A DNA stretch of 55,113 nt from Thalassolituus sp034111725 (GCF_034111725.1 NZ_JAWUWR010000087.1:1-55113); one strand, 5' to 3'. Counted from the first letter of the stretch, positions 34,686-44,182 are shown. Numbers and translations are program-made. The notes: generated by a model not told the origin, from the letters alone.

Positions 34686-35195
34686 CTACTCAACAATATC
34701 TTGAATTGATTTTTTCACTTTTATGTTCAGCAAAATATCAACATCGAGCAAGATAACCATTTTGTCGTTCACATTGACCAAACCTTTAATAAAATCTGAG
34801 TTTTGGTCTTCTGTTAGCTCTGGTGGCTTACGCGTATCAGAGTCTGCGATGGTATAAACATCCGATACTGCATCAACCACAATGCCCATTACTCGATTAC
34901 CGCTAGAACCTTCAAACTTCAAAATAATCACTACAGTCACAGGACTATAATCAACTTCTGGCAGCCCGAAACGCGCACGTAAATCCATGATAGGTACAAT
35001 GGTTCCACGCAGGTTAATAACCCCGCGGATATATGGCGGAGCATTGGGAATAGTGGTTGACTCCTCCCAGCCGCGTATTTCTTGCACGGCCAAAATATCA
35101 ACACCGTATTCTTCCCCCGACATAATGAAGGTTAAATACTGTTGCTCGTGCTGACCAACCAAGTCACGTTGATTTTTTTCTGCAACTGCTTCCAT
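34686..35195 (-). CDS. cheW: Second CheW coupling protein (chemosensory cluster 2)
   Basis: A 169-residue CheW domain with YLTFIMSGEEYGVDILAVQE, GWEESTTIPNAPPYIRGVIN, LRGTIVPIMDLRARFGL and KMVILLDVDILL. It is diverged from the flagellar CheW (7036-7518), in line with a separate array. It starts 11 bases after cheA of the same cluster. A 93-base gap to the receptor gene contains nothing I recognise. Confidence 0.95.
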   Translation of the reverse strand: MEAVAEKNQRDLVGQHEQQYLTFIMSGEEYGVDILAVQEIRGWEESTTIPNAPPYIRGVINLRGTIVPIMDLRARFGLPEVDYSPVTVVIILKFEGSSGNRVMGIVVDAVSDVYTIADSDTRKPPELTEDQNSDFIKGLVNVNDKMVILLDVDILLNIKVKKSIQDIVE

Positions 35196-35206
35196 TATGC
35201 TATCCC

Positions 35207-37291
35207 TCAGGCTGCCCGCTCAGATTTGCGGTTGCGTTTTTTCATTTGGTCTAGCGTCTTTCCTAAACCAGAAATATCGATGATTAGAGCCACCGTACCA
35301 TCACCTAAAATAGTAGCACCGGATACGCCCAATACTTTTTCGTAATTTTGTTCAAGACTCTTAATCACCACCTGCTGCTGACCCATTAAATCATCAACAA
35401 CAACACCGATTTTTTCGTTGTCACCTTCAACGACGACCAACATTAATTCTTCTGGTTCTGGTTCATCTTTGCGTAAACCGAAAATTCCATCTAAGCGAAG
35501 TATCGGAATATATTCGTCGCGCAACTGCATAACATACTGGCTGCCAGTAATATGGCTTAACGAGCGACGATTGACTTGAATAGATTCAACGATAGATACC
35601 AAAGGAAATATGTAGGTTTCATCGCAAACCTTAACCAACTGACCATCAAGAATAGCTAATGTAAGTGGTAAACGAATAATAAATGTAGAACCTATACCAC
35701 GCTGTGAACGTACCTCAATAGTGCCATTCAGAGCTGATATGTTGCGACGCACAACATCCATACCAACACCACGACCAGAAATATCACTAACAACATCAGC
35801 CGTGGAAAAACCTGGTAAAAATATGAGTTGGTGTATTTCTTCTGGCGTTAACACCTGACTTTCGAGCACCAAACCTTTTTGCTTAGCTTTATCAAGAATT
35901 CGTTGTTCATTTAAACCCGCACCATCATCGGCAACTTCGATAACGATATTGCCACCTTGATGAAATGCATTGAGCGTAATGGTGCCTTCTTCAGACTTAC
36001 CATTTGCGATGCGTTGCTCAGTAGTTTCTAAGCCATGATCGAGAGAGTTACGCACTAGATGAACTAATGGATCACCTATTTTTTCCATGACAGTTTTATC
36101 TAGCTCGGTATTTTCACCCAAGGTAACTAAGTTAACTTTTTTGCTTAGCTGATTACCTAAATCGCGCACCAAGCGCGGGAACCGACTAAATGCAAAGCTG
36201 ATCGGCATCATACGTATTTTCATCACGCTTTCTTGTAATTCACGGGTATTTTGTTCGAGTTGCGATAGACCTTCTTGTAGCTTAGCGAGGCGACTCATAT
36301 CAAAATCTTGACCAAGCTGGCCCAACATGGATTGGGTAATAACAAGCTCGCCGACCATATTAATTAGGCTATCTACTTTATCGATAGAAACGCGAATAGA
36401 AGAGCTTTCGGCATTTTTCTGTGTTGCTTTCGGAGATGCAGGCTTAGCGGTATCACTCGCAACAGGTTCACTATCCGCGGCGACAATGGGATCCAAAACA
36501 ATAGGAGAGGGTTTGGATTTTTGGGCCGATATTTCCTCTAGTACTGCCGACGAAGATTGCTCGCTAATGATTTCGTGATACTCGATATGACAGTCGTCTT
36601 CCACCCACTCAAATACCGCGCGAATATAGTCTATATTGGCTGGGGTATTAATGTGCAGTGTCCAGTAGATATAGCACTCTTCGGGATTAATACTGGTAAA
36701 TTCTGGAAGATTTTCTAAATGCGCTTCAACATTCAAATACTCTTCGCCAACCACTTCTCGCAACTCGCGAAACATACGAAATGGCTCATTCCCCGTGCGC
36801 AACATATCAGTATGCGGGCGCATTTCAATACGCCATCCGATAAGTTCTGATTCCGCATTAACTCCGTCAGTAGCAATCTCTTCGCTTTTAGACGTGGGGG
36901 TTCCTGCATTCAATATTGCTTCAAAGGCCACTTTAATTTCGGCAGGACGTGCAGTTTCAGGCGCATTGCCAGCCTGCATTGCGCCGAGCATTTCTCTTAA
37001 ACAATCGACTGACTGTAAAAATAGATCAATGTATTCTGATTCCATTGCGCGCTTGCCTGCGCGAATTTCATCTAATAGAGTTTCAACCACATGGGTAAAT
37101 TCTGATACCGGCATAAAGCCGAACGTGCCAGCCCCACCCTTAATGGAGTGAGCCGCACGAAAGATTGTGTTGACGATCTCGTCATCCACCGTCTCCGGGC
37201 TCATGTCCACCAATTGGCTTTCCATGATATCGAGCCCTTCAAAGCTTTCTTCAAAAAAAACTTGGTGGAATTGCGATAAATCAACACTCAT
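35207..37291 (-). CDS. cheA: Second chemotaxis histidine kinase CheA (chemosensory cluster 2)
   Basis: A 694-residue kinase. Hpt with phospho-accepting His48 in AAHSIKGGAGTFGF; a P2-like domain (about 150-255: GWRIEMRPHTDMLRTGNEPF through VFEWVEDDCHIEYHEI), unlike the repeat-bearing linker of the flagellar CheA; dimerisation helices starting IRVSIDKVDSLINMVGELV; HATPase with LVRNSLDHGLE, DDGAGLN and GRGVGMDVV; and a C-terminal CheW-like regulatory domain ending in Lys/Arg residues. It lies between cheY (six bases) and cheW (11 bases). Sequence and gene order resemble the F7-type che2 cluster of Pseudomonas. Confidence 0.96.
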   Translation of the reverse strand: MSVDLSQFHQVFFEESFEGLDIMESQLVDMSPETVDDEIVNTIFRAAHSIKGGAGTFGFMPVSEFTHVVETLLDEIRAGKRAMESEYIDLFLQSVDCLREMLGAMQAGNAPETARPAEIKVAFEAILNAGTPTSKSEEIATDGVNAESELIGWRIEMRPHTDMLRTGNEPFRMFRELREVVGEEYLNVEAHLENLPEFTSINPEECYIYWTLHINTPANIDYIRAVFEWVEDDCHIEYHEIISEQSSSAVLEEISAQKSKPSPIVLDPIVAADSEPVASDTAKPASPKATQKNAESSSIRVSIDKVDSLINMVGELVITQSMLGQLGQDFDMSRLAKLQEGLSQLEQNTRELQESVMKIRMMPISFAFSRFPRLVRDLGNQLSKKVNLVTLGENTELDKTVMEKIGDPLVHLVRNSLDHGLETTEQRIANGKSEEGTITLNAFHQGGNIVIEVADDGAGLNEQRILDKAKQKGLVLESQVLTPEEIHQLIFLPGFSTADVVSDISGRGVGMDVVRRNISALNGTIEVRSQRGIGSTFIIRLPLTLAILDGQLVKVCDETYIFPLVSIVESIQVNRRSLSHITGSQYVMQLRDEYIPILRLDGIFGLRKDEPEPEELMLVVVEGDNEKIGVVVDDLMGQQQVVIKSLEQNYEKVLGVSGATILGDGTVALIIDISGLGKTLDQMKKRNRKSERAA

Positions 37292-37297
37292 TTGAAC

Positions 37298-37660
37298 TTA
37301 CCCCAAAACGCGTTTGATGGTGCTTAGAAGCTGTTCAGGGTTGAACGGTTTCACAATCCAGCCAGTAGCTCCCGCCTGCTTACCCTGCATTTTCATGTCG
37401 CCGGCAGATTCTGTTGTTAACATCAACATGGGTGTGAACTTAAAGTCGTCCAGCTGGCGTAATTGCTGCACAAGTTCAATACCATTCATATTTGGCATAT
37501 TGACGTCAGTCAGAACTAAATCGAATTTCTCTTTTTTTGCAATTGCCAAAGCTTCTACGCCATCTGATGCTTCTTTTACCTGATAACCAGCACCTTTTAG
37601 GGTGAAGGCCACCATCTGACGCATTGATGCAGAATCATCAACCGCTAGAATACTCGCCAT
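37298..37660 (-). CDS. cheY: CheY-type response regulator (chemosensory cluster 2)
   Basis: A 120-residue stand-alone receiver. Acidic pair Asp8-Asp9, phospho-acceptor Asp52 in LVLTDVNMPNMNG, switch Thr in MLMLTTESAG and Lys in WIVKPFNPEQL. It belongs to the CheY group found next to F7-type CheA and is not close to the flagellar CheY (MKILIVDDF...). It probably does not bind FliM; the true output is unknown. It begins 24 bases after the STAS gene. Confidence 0.93.
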   Translation of the reverse strand: MASILAVDDSASMRQMVAFTLKGAGYQVKEASDGVEALAIAKKEKFDLVLTDVNMPNMNGIELVQQLRQLDDFKFTPMLMLTTESAGDMKMQGKQAGATGWIVKPFNPEQLLSTIKRVLG

Positions 37661-37684
37661 ATTAAAACTCCCGATTTACCGAAA

Positions 37685-37972
37685 TTACTGAACTGAAGAA
37701 AGATTCAGTGCCGCTACAAGGCCTAAGTGCTTAGCGGTTGATAGCAACACATCATTAGCTTCATGCCAGTGAATGTCATTATCTGTAGTCGCTAAAGTCT
37801 GTCGTAGTGACAACACGAGCTGTAGGCCTGCAGTATCGCAATACTGTATGTCTGCTGCTCGTAACTCGACATCAGAGCCCTCCAGTAACGCCCTTTCCAT
37901 AGCTGCATATAATTTTTCAACTGTATCGATACTTAGGCGTTCTCCGCATTCAATGGAGGTTGTTGTCGTCAT
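37685..37972 (-). CDS. STAS-domain protein at the head of chemosensory cluster 2
   Basis: A 95-residue single STAS domain. The position that is Ser in SpoIIAA-type proteins is Thr47 here, in YCDTAGLQLVL. I chose the ATG at 37972 with GAGAG eight bases upstream; the frame extends to a TTG at 38023. It lies 84 bases after fliJ and 24 before cheY. It may act as an anti-sigma antagonist like HsbA, or as a MlaB-like partner protein, but no cognate kinase is adjacent. It marks the upstream edge of the chemosensory block inserted in the flagellar genes. Confidence 0.8.
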   Translation of the reverse strand: MTTTTSIECGERLSIDTVEKLYAAMERALLEGSDVELRAADIQYCDTAGLQLVLSLRQTLATTDNDIHWHEANDVLLSTAKHLGLVAALNLSSVQ

Positions 37973-38056
37973 CTGAGGTACTCTCAATTCAGTCCTAAAA
38001 CTAAGACTAGACCGGAAAGTCAAAGGTGCTAGATAAACGCAAGAAAAAATGTGGGA

Positions 38057-38518
38057 TTAACGTGACGTGGGGCGTATAGCCGCATTACGAGTAGCCCATT
38101 CATCGGCTTCGCGCTGCTGCTGGCGATCCTGCTCGTGATCAAACTCTTGCTCTAAGCGCTGCAGCAGTTGCTGCATCGCTTGTACTTTGCCGTGGGATTT
38201 GAGATAGGCGTCGCGTGCTCGTTCAGTTTGAGCACGTAAACGTTTGATTTGCTCTTGCTGCTGATTCAGGGCCGTTTCTATCTGACTGATAAAACCAAGC
38301 GTATTGTGGATCATACCCGCACTAATTTGGCCTCCGCTGGGGGTGGCAATCTGCTTTTGATAATCCGCTGCATATACGGTTAACTGCTGCTGTCGTTCCT
38401 CTTCAAGGCCCAACTTCTGTTGGCTATCGCCCCAGCGGCGCAGCGCTTCTTTCTCGTCCTTTTCCGCGAGTTCGAGAACAACAGCCAAGCGACGTGCGCG
38501 AGGATGCCGGTAACTCAC
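38057..38518 (-). CDS. fliJ: Flagellar export chaperone FliJ
   Basis: A 153-residue coiled-coil stalk protein of the FliHIJ ATPase complex. It is almost wholly helical and rich in Gln, Glu and Arg (EERQQQLTVYAADYQKQI, LNQQQEQIKRLRAQTERARD). It overlaps the fliI stop by four bases and is the last gene of the fliEFGHIJ run before the second chemosensory cluster. The family is poorly conserved in sequence; assignment rests on position, length and coiled-coil character. Confidence 0.9.
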   Translation of the reverse strand: MSYRHPRARRLAVVLELAEKDEKEALRRWGDSQQKLGLEEERQQQLTVYAADYQKQIATPSGGQISAGMIHNTLGFISQIETALNQQQEQIKRLRAQTERARDAYLKSHGKVQAMQQLLQRLEQEFDHEQDRQQQREADEWATRNAAIRPTSR

Positions 38519-39846
38519 CCGCGTTTATCCGGACTAGGGAATAATTCATTAAGTGCAGCCATACTTTCTTTAATACTGGAGCCTTCTTTTAGGCCCTGAC
38601 GCAACATGGCTTTAATGCGCGGTAAACGCTCAATAGCCACATCGAGCACTTGGTCAGAACCAGGTTGATAAGCACCAACGCTAATAAGATCCTGATTTTG
38701 GCGATGATGCGACATTAATCGTTTACACAATTGCGCTTTTTGCAGCCAAGTATCATCGACGATTTGCGGCATTACTCGACTCACGGATGCCTCAACATCA
38801 ATCGCCGGGTAATGCCCCTCCTCAGCTAATCGACGTGACAAAACAATATGACCATCAAGAATTGCCCGGCTAGCGTCAGCAATCGGATCTTGCATATCAT
38901 CGCCTTCACTTAACACCGTATAAAATGCCGTAATAGAACCGCCACCTTCTTGGCCGTTACCGGTTCGTTCTACTAATTTAGGCAATTTATTAAATACCGA
39001 TGGCGGATAACCTTTAGTGGCGGGAGGCTCACCAACCGCTAAGGCAATTTCACGCTGAGCTTGGGCATAGCGAGTGAGAGAATCCATTAGAAGTAATACG
39101 TTTTGGCCTTGATCGCGAAAAAACTCGGCAATAGAAGTACAATAAGCCGCTGCCCGTAAACGCATTAAGGGTGAGTCGTCAGCGGGAGATGCGACAACAA
39201 CCGCGCGAGTGAGACCTTCAGGTCCGAGAATTTCATCAATAAATTCTTTTACTTCGCGACCACGCTCACCGATCAAACCAACAACAATGACATCAGCCGT
39301 TGTAAAGCGTGTCATCATACCCAACAGCACACTTTTACCCACACCACTGCCGGCGAATAAACCAATGCGCTGTCCACGCCCTACGGTTAACAACGAATTA
39401 ATGGCGCGAATACCAACGTCCAAAGGTTCTCGAATAGGTGCCCGATGCAGTGGATTAATTGGGCGACCTTGTAAATGTCCGTGTTCAATATCAACCAGCG
39501 GACCTTTACTATCCAACGGGCGTCCAGCCCCATCTAGAACTCGCCCCAACAAGGAAAACCCGACCGGTACGTCCGCAGCGCCATTAAGCGGCCAAACTTT
39601 AGTGCCAGGACGAAGACCATCCACTTGTTCGATGGGCATTAGGAATACGCGCTGATCGTCAAAGCCGACAACCTCAGCTTCAATATCACCACCCTGTTGT
39701 CGCTCGACCCGACAACGGTCACCCACACGAACATCTAAGCCAACGGCTTCTAGGGTTAAACCCACCATGCGAATTAAGCGTCCGGCAGTGCGCGGATGAT
39801 AAAGAGCTTCAGGGCGAATATTGCTCCAGCGATCACTTAGGCTCAT
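38515..39846 (-). CDS. fliI: Flagellum-specific ATPase FliI
   Basis: F1-beta-like ATPase that energises and orders export. The 443 residues include the Walker A AGSGVGKS at 165-172, Walker B in VLLLMDSLTRYAQAQRE, and the GYPPSVFNKLPKLVERTG segment of type III secretion ATPases. It overlaps fliH by 14 bases and fliJ by four. Confidence 0.97.
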   Translation of the reverse strand: MSLSDRWSNIRPEALYHPRTAGRLIRMVGLTLEAVGLDVRVGDRCRVERQQGGDIEAEVVGFDDQRVFLMPIEQVDGLRPGTKVWPLNGAADVPVGFSLLGRVLDGAGRPLDSKGPLVDIEHGHLQGRPINPLHRAPIREPLDVGIRAINSLLTVGRGQRIGLFAGSGVGKSVLLGMMTRFTTADVIVVGLIGERGREVKEFIDEILGPEGLTRAVVVASPADDSPLMRLRAAAYCTSIAEFFRDQGQNVLLLMDSLTRYAQAQREIALAVGEPPATKGYPPSVFNKLPKLVERTGNGQEGGGSITAFYTVLSEGDDMQDPIADASRAILDGHIVLSRRLAEEGHYPAIDVEASVSRVMPQIVDDTWLQKAQLCKRLMSHHRQNQDLISVGAYQPGSDQVLDVAIERLPRIKAMLRQGLKEGSSIKESMAALNELFPSPDKRG

Positions 39847-40894
39847 CGTTAAACTCCGATGATGGTGATAGCGGATTATTTGGCTGAAGTTCGTCCGATG
39901 ACGTGTCTTCTGTTTGGCTAGGATCTATTGCCGATGAATCTAAATCTGCTAAATCCGCATCTGCTAAATCCGCATCTGCTGAATTAATATCCTCTGAAAT
40001 ATCAGTAGCCAAGATTTCATCATCAGGCTCTGCAACCATAGAGTCATTGGATTCGTCATACGATGGAAAATCACTCGCATGGGTCAACATACGAGTAGTG
40101 ATATCAATTAATTGCTGCTGCATGTGTTCACTTACGCTGTATTCAATCAACGAGTGCTCTGATTCAACGCGACAATCGCCAGCAGCTAAGCTGGAATCGA
40201 CATCAAATGCTAACGTGCGGCCGATTTTATCAAGTGCCGTTTTTAATAAAGCGGCATCTTTAGTGGACACCACAACGCGACCATTTTTTTCACCACTCGG
40301 TAACGCTGCTAAAGCCGTGTTCACATAATTAAGGATCGATTGAGCACCAATGCTTAATTCATGCTGCAAAACATGTTGAGTCATCATTGCTATCATTCCC
40401 GCCAGTACATCAGGTAATTCCCGATCACGCAGGGTAACCTCTGCCCGCAATGTCCCAACTAACTTAGCAACACGTGCAGCCTCGGCTTCAACCGCAACTC
40501 GGCCTGCTTCACGACCGGCTTTTTCGCCCACCAGCAAACCATCTTTTTGACCAGTAACAAAACCCTCGGCATGGCCTTTTTCTAAGCCCTCGGCACGACC
40601 CTCTTCTAACCCTTGATTCACACCCTGTTGGCGACCTTCAACTAAGCCTTGTTCAAGACCTGCGTTGTAGGCTTCACGGCGAATCAGTTCGACTTCTTCA
40701 GCCGTTGGATAATGATGACGCTCCCCGGCTTCAGCTTCGGCTTTGAGGTTCTCTTCTACTTCAGCTTCTGCCGCTTCGCTTTTTTCGCGCTCCACGACAT
40801 AAGCCGGTGGCTCCGTCCAAAAAGGTAGGCGCCACGGCTTAGCATGATCTGCTTTATCAGCCGGAATCGGCGCATCGCGCTTAGTGTCGGTCAT
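39833..40894 (-). CDS. fliH: Flagellar export ATPase regulator FliH with Gly-repeat segment
   Basis: Peripheral stator-like protein that links FliI to the C-ring. The 353 residues are longer than the 235 of Salmonella FliH. The N-terminus has PAYVVEREK..., then a helical GxxxG-type repeat segment (about 70-130: YNAGLEQGLVEGRQQGVNQG, LEEGRAEGLEKGHAEGF), the conserved FliH C-terminal domain (about 150-255) and an extra acidic tail. The tail contains Ala-Asp-Leu repeats (DADLADADLADLD) encoded by 15-base tandem repeats near 39940-39985. It lies one base after fliG. Confidence 0.95.
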   Translation of the reverse strand: MTDTKRDAPIPADKADHAKPWRLPFWTEPPAYVVEREKSEAAEAEVEENLKAEAEAGERHHYPTAEEVELIRREAYNAGLEQGLVEGRQQGVNQGLEEGRAEGLEKGHAEGFVTGQKDGLLVGEKAGREAGRVAVEAEAARVAKLVGTLRAEVTLRDRELPDVLAGMIAMMTQHVLQHELSIGAQSILNYVNTALAALPSGEKNGRVVVSTKDAALLKTALDKIGRTLAFDVDSSLAAGDCRVESEHSLIEYSVSEHMQQQLIDITTRMLTHASDFPSYDESNDSMVAEPDDEILATDISEDINSADADLADADLADLDSSAIDPSQTEDTSSDELQPNNPLSPSSEFNDEPK

Positions 40895-40895
40895 A

Positions 40896-41921
40896 TTACA
40901 TCATGGCCTCGCCACCGCCGCCCAAGACAATCTCACCTGCGTCTGCCAAGCGGCGAGCAATAGTAAGAATTTCTTTCTGTGACGCTTCAACTTCACTCAC
41001 TTTAACTGGGCCTTTCGCTTCCAAATCATCACGCAGCAATTCGGCAGCGCGCTTCGACATGTTCTTGAAGATTTTTTCTTGCACCAGAGGATCCGCACCT
41101 TTCAACGCCACAACCAAAAGATCGGTCGATACTTCGCGCATCAAAGCCTGAATGCCACGGTCGTCGACATCCACCAAGTTGTCGAATACGAACATAAGAT
41201 CTTGAATTTGAGTACCCAAATCTTCGTCCACTTCTTTGATTTGTTCGAGCAATTCCGCAGCAATGGTACTGTCCACAAAGTTGACGATACTCGCCGCCAC
41301 TTTGACACCCCCCATACTGGTTGTTTGCGAACCCGCCTTGCCTGAAAATTGACGTTCTAGAATATCGTTCAATTCTTGCAACGCCGCAGGTTGCACTGCT
41401 TCTAATGCTGCTACCCGCATAATGATATCTAGACACACTTTTTCGTCGAAATTCGATAGAATTTCAGCCGATTGATCGGCATCTAAATACGAAACTACAA
41501 TCGCCTGAATTTGCGGATGTTCATGACGAATTAAATCAGCAACTTGGCGTGACTCCATCCATTTTAATGAATCAAGTCCGGTGGTATTACCACCGAGTAA
41601 AATACGATCAATTAATGCACCGGCTTTATCGTTACCAAGAGCCTGTGTCAGCATATTGCGAATATAGTCATCCGAGCCCAAACCCATGCCCGTTTGGCCG
41701 CTCACCGCATCTAAAAATTCAGAGACCACACCTTCGACTTGGCCTTGATTAATATTTTTCAAGGTCGCCATTGCCGTACCCACACGTTGCACCTCTTTCG
41801 GCCCCATGTGTTTCAGAATTTCAGCAGCGTCTTTCTCACCCAATGTCATGAGCAAAATAGCAGCGCGCTCAACACGGCTTAAACTCGCTAGTGCATTTTC
41901 GGGCATCGTATTCTCAGCCAT
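40896..41921 (-). CDS. fliG: Flagellar motor switch protein FliG
   Basis: Rotor protein that contacts the stator and the MS ring. The 341 residues show the N-terminal FliF-binding domain (SRVERAAILLMTLGEKDAAE), middle domain with EHPQIQAIVVSYL (EHPQ motif) and the C-terminal torque domain with DDRGIQALMREVSTDLLVVALKG, holding the charged torque helix. It overlaps the fliF end by eight bases and precedes fliH. Confidence 0.97.
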   Translation of the reverse strand: MAENTMPENALASLSRVERAAILLMTLGEKDAAEILKHMGPKEVQRVGTAMATLKNINQGQVEGVVSEFLDAVSGQTGMGLGSDDYIRNMLTQALGNDKAGALIDRILLGGNTTGLDSLKWMESRQVADLIRHEHPQIQAIVVSYLDADQSAEILSNFDEKVCLDIIMRVAALEAVQPAALQELNDILERQFSGKAGSQTTSMGGVKVAASIVNFVDSTIAAELLEQIKEVDEDLGTQIQDLMFVFDNLVDVDDRGIQALMREVSTDLLVVALKGADPLVQEKIFKNMSKRAAELLRDDLEAKGPVKVSEVEASQKEILTIARRLADAGEIVLGGGGEAMM

Positions 41922-43632
41922 TGTTTTCGTTCACCCATCCAATAACCACTTGAGCAACACGCGCAGGATCTTCGGCAATTAGACCTTTCAGTGCATCTAA
42001 CTGACGCTCATAGCTTTCTGATGCGCCTGGTAATAAATATTCATCCATACCAGCCAGTGTTACACGATCATCATCCAATCCCGCTTCGGCATCTTCTAAA
42101 TCATCCAATAGGCTAGATTCATCGTCACGACCTCTGCTTGCAATGCTTTTAATCGTTGGGCGGATCACACCAAAAATCAGTACAAGTATAAATAGACCCG
42201 CCAAGACTTGTTTCATGATTTCCCAGAACCAAGGCTGTGTCCAAAAATCTGGATCACCCAGCGATGTTTCACCCTTGCCCATAAATGGCGAATTAATCAC
42301 GTTAACACTATCGCCGCGTGCAGCATTAAAGCCTACCGTATCTTTAACTAACACTTCTAAGCGCTGCAGATCCGCATCGGTCCATGACTGAAGTACCACA
42401 TCGCCATCTGCATTCATTATTTCTCGATCATTCACCACAACCGCAACGGTTAAACGCTGAATACGACCAACCTGACTTTGTTTGTAGCTCAACGTCCGAT
42501 CCACTTCATAATTGCGCGTAGCTTCTGAGCGACGCTTACCTGTTACGCCTGCATTACCAGCACCTGTGCCTAATGCTTGCTCTGGTGCCGTGGCCGCGGC
42601 AGGAGGTTGATTCGACAATGCGCCTGGAATTCCGCCAGCATCTTTTCCACCATTTGATTCATCAACCAATTGCTCACTGCGTAACGCAATTAAATCTGGA
42701 TTAAATAACTCTTCGCTTTGTTCCTGAATAGTAAAATCAATATCGGCAGATACTTCTGCTTTATAATTAGCCTCACCTAACACAGGCTTAAGAATATTAT
42801 TAACCGCCTGAGTAAGGGTTTCTTCAACCTTCTCTGAATATTCAAGCTGTCGGGTTGCCATCATCTCACCGGTATCTTCTGGCGCAACTTTGGACAGTAA
42901 ATTACCCTTTTGATCAACAATAGAGACGTCTGCGCGATCCATTTCACTTACCGACGACGCCACCAAATTCATAATGGCTTCAACCTGATCGCGCGATAAA
43001 TCACTACCCGGATATAACTCTAAAAACACCGATGCTCTCGGTTTACGTTGATCGCGCACGAAAACAGATTGTTTTGGCAGTGCTAAATGCACACGAGCAT
43101 TACGAACACTTTTGACACTGGCAATTGTACGCGCCAACTCACCCTCAAGACCGCGGCGATAACGCGCATTTTCAATAAACTGACTCGTACCTAACGTACT
43201 ATCTTTTTCTAATACTTCTAGTCCAACTGTTTTGTCATCAATTAAGCTCGCTGCCGCAAGCTTCATGCGCGCTTCATGCAGATCACTGGCTTGCACCATT
43301 AATATCTGCGTTACTGGATCAATTTGAAAAGGAATATCTTCGCGCTGCAATACCTCGACAATGTCTTGAGCATTGTGATCTTGCATGCGGTGAATAAGCG
43401 GTTTGAAAGTGGGTTCGCGTGACCAAATAAAAATAGCCACCACCAAGGCAATCACTAATGCGATACCACCGATAACGGCGGCTTGGCGGACAATATTTAA
43501 TTTTCCGAAACCCGCCATGAGCGGATGAGAATCACTGCGAGTTTCTGTAGATGCTGAGGTTGTCGCTGCTTCCGTGCCGCTAGTACTTTCAGCGCCTACT
43601 CCTGCCATCGCTTGTGCTGGTACATTATCCAT
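41914..43632 (-). CDS. fliF: Flagellar MS-ring protein FliF
   Basis: Inner-membrane ring on which the flagellum is built. The 572 residues have two membrane helices (about 47-68, AAVIGGIALVIALVVAIFIW, and about 470-490), with ring-building periplasmic domains between them (GLEVLEKDSTLGTSQFIENA, RARHALPKQ-like ARVHLALPKQSVFV). The C-terminal FliG-binding tail is acidic (DLEDAEAGLDDDRV). The periplasmic region contains a Gly/Ala/Pro-rich insertion around 340-375. It lies 11 bases after fliE. Confidence 0.97.
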   Translation of the reverse strand: MDNVPAQAMAGVGAESTSGTEAATTSASTETRSDSHPLMAGFGKLNIVRQAAVIGGIALVIALVVAIFIWSREPTFKPLIHRMQDHNAQDIVEVLQREDIPFQIDPVTQILMVQASDLHEARMKLAAASLIDDKTVGLEVLEKDSTLGTSQFIENARYRRGLEGELARTIASVKSVRNARVHLALPKQSVFVRDQRKPRASVFLELYPGSDLSRDQVEAIMNLVASSVSEMDRADVSIVDQKGNLLSKVAPEDTGEMMATRQLEYSEKVEETLTQAVNNILKPVLGEANYKAEVSADIDFTIQEQSEELFNPDLIALRSEQLVDESNGGKDAGGIPGALSNQPPAAATAPEQALGTGAGNAGVTGKRRSEATRNYEVDRTLSYKQSQVGRIQRLTVAVVVNDREIMNADGDVVLQSWTDADLQRLEVLVKDTVGFNAARGDSVNVINSPFMGKGETSLGDPDFWTQPWFWEIMKQVLAGLFILVLIFGVIRPTIKSIASRGRDDESSLLDDLEDAEAGLDDDRVTLAGMDEYLLPGASESYERQLDALKGLIAEDPARVAQVVIGWVNENNG

Positions 43633-43643
43633 ACATCAACCCA

Positions 43644-44081
43644 TTAAACCGGCATATTCATGACGTCTTTATACGCTTCGACCAGTTTATTACGAACCTG
43701 GGTCATCGCTTGAAAAGACACGCTGGATTTTTGTAACGCAATCATGACTTCTGGTAAGTCAATGGATGCGTCCCCCTGCTCAAAACGGGTGGCCAAGCTT
43801 CCAGCGACTTTTTGATTTTCGTTGACGTTATCAATCGCGTTTTTAAACATAGTCTGAAAATCAGGAACCGTATTATCGCCACTGACTTTCATGCTATCGG
43901 CATTAACGCGATTCACATCACCGATACTTTGTGGACGAGCCACTGAGTCGGAGCGCAGCAGGCCTTCAACCCCACGACTGGCCGGTGCTGAATTAATAGA
44001 CTGTTCGAGCTGCGTGCGCAGCGTATCTTTTACCTGACGCATCTGCATTAAAACGGAACTGACATCGACACGATCAATCAT
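43644..44081 (-). CDS. fliE: Flagellar hook-basal body protein FliE
   Basis: Adaptor between the MS ring and the rod. The 145 residues end with the conserved region FKNAIDNVNENQKVAGSLA, DLPEVMIALQKSSVSFQAMT and VRNKLVEAYKDVMNMPV. It is first of fliEFGHIJ, 90 bases downstream of a sigma-54 element. The N-terminal ~60 residues are longer than in enteric FliE. Confidence 0.95.
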   Translation of the reverse strand: MIDRVDVSSVLMQMRQVKDTLRTQLEQSINSAPASRGVEGLLRSDSVARPQSIGDVNRVNADSMKVSGDNTVPDFQTMFKNAIDNVNENQKVAGSLATRFEQGDASIDLPEVMIALQKSSVSFQAMTQVRNKLVEAYKDVMNMPV

Positions 44082-44182
44082 ACTGCACCCCTCGTTGCCA
44101 CCCTGACTGCTGTGAGTTCATGATGGCGTATCATTATTTTTTGACACTTTTCGGCAGTTTTCATGCCCTTTATTCTGACGTT

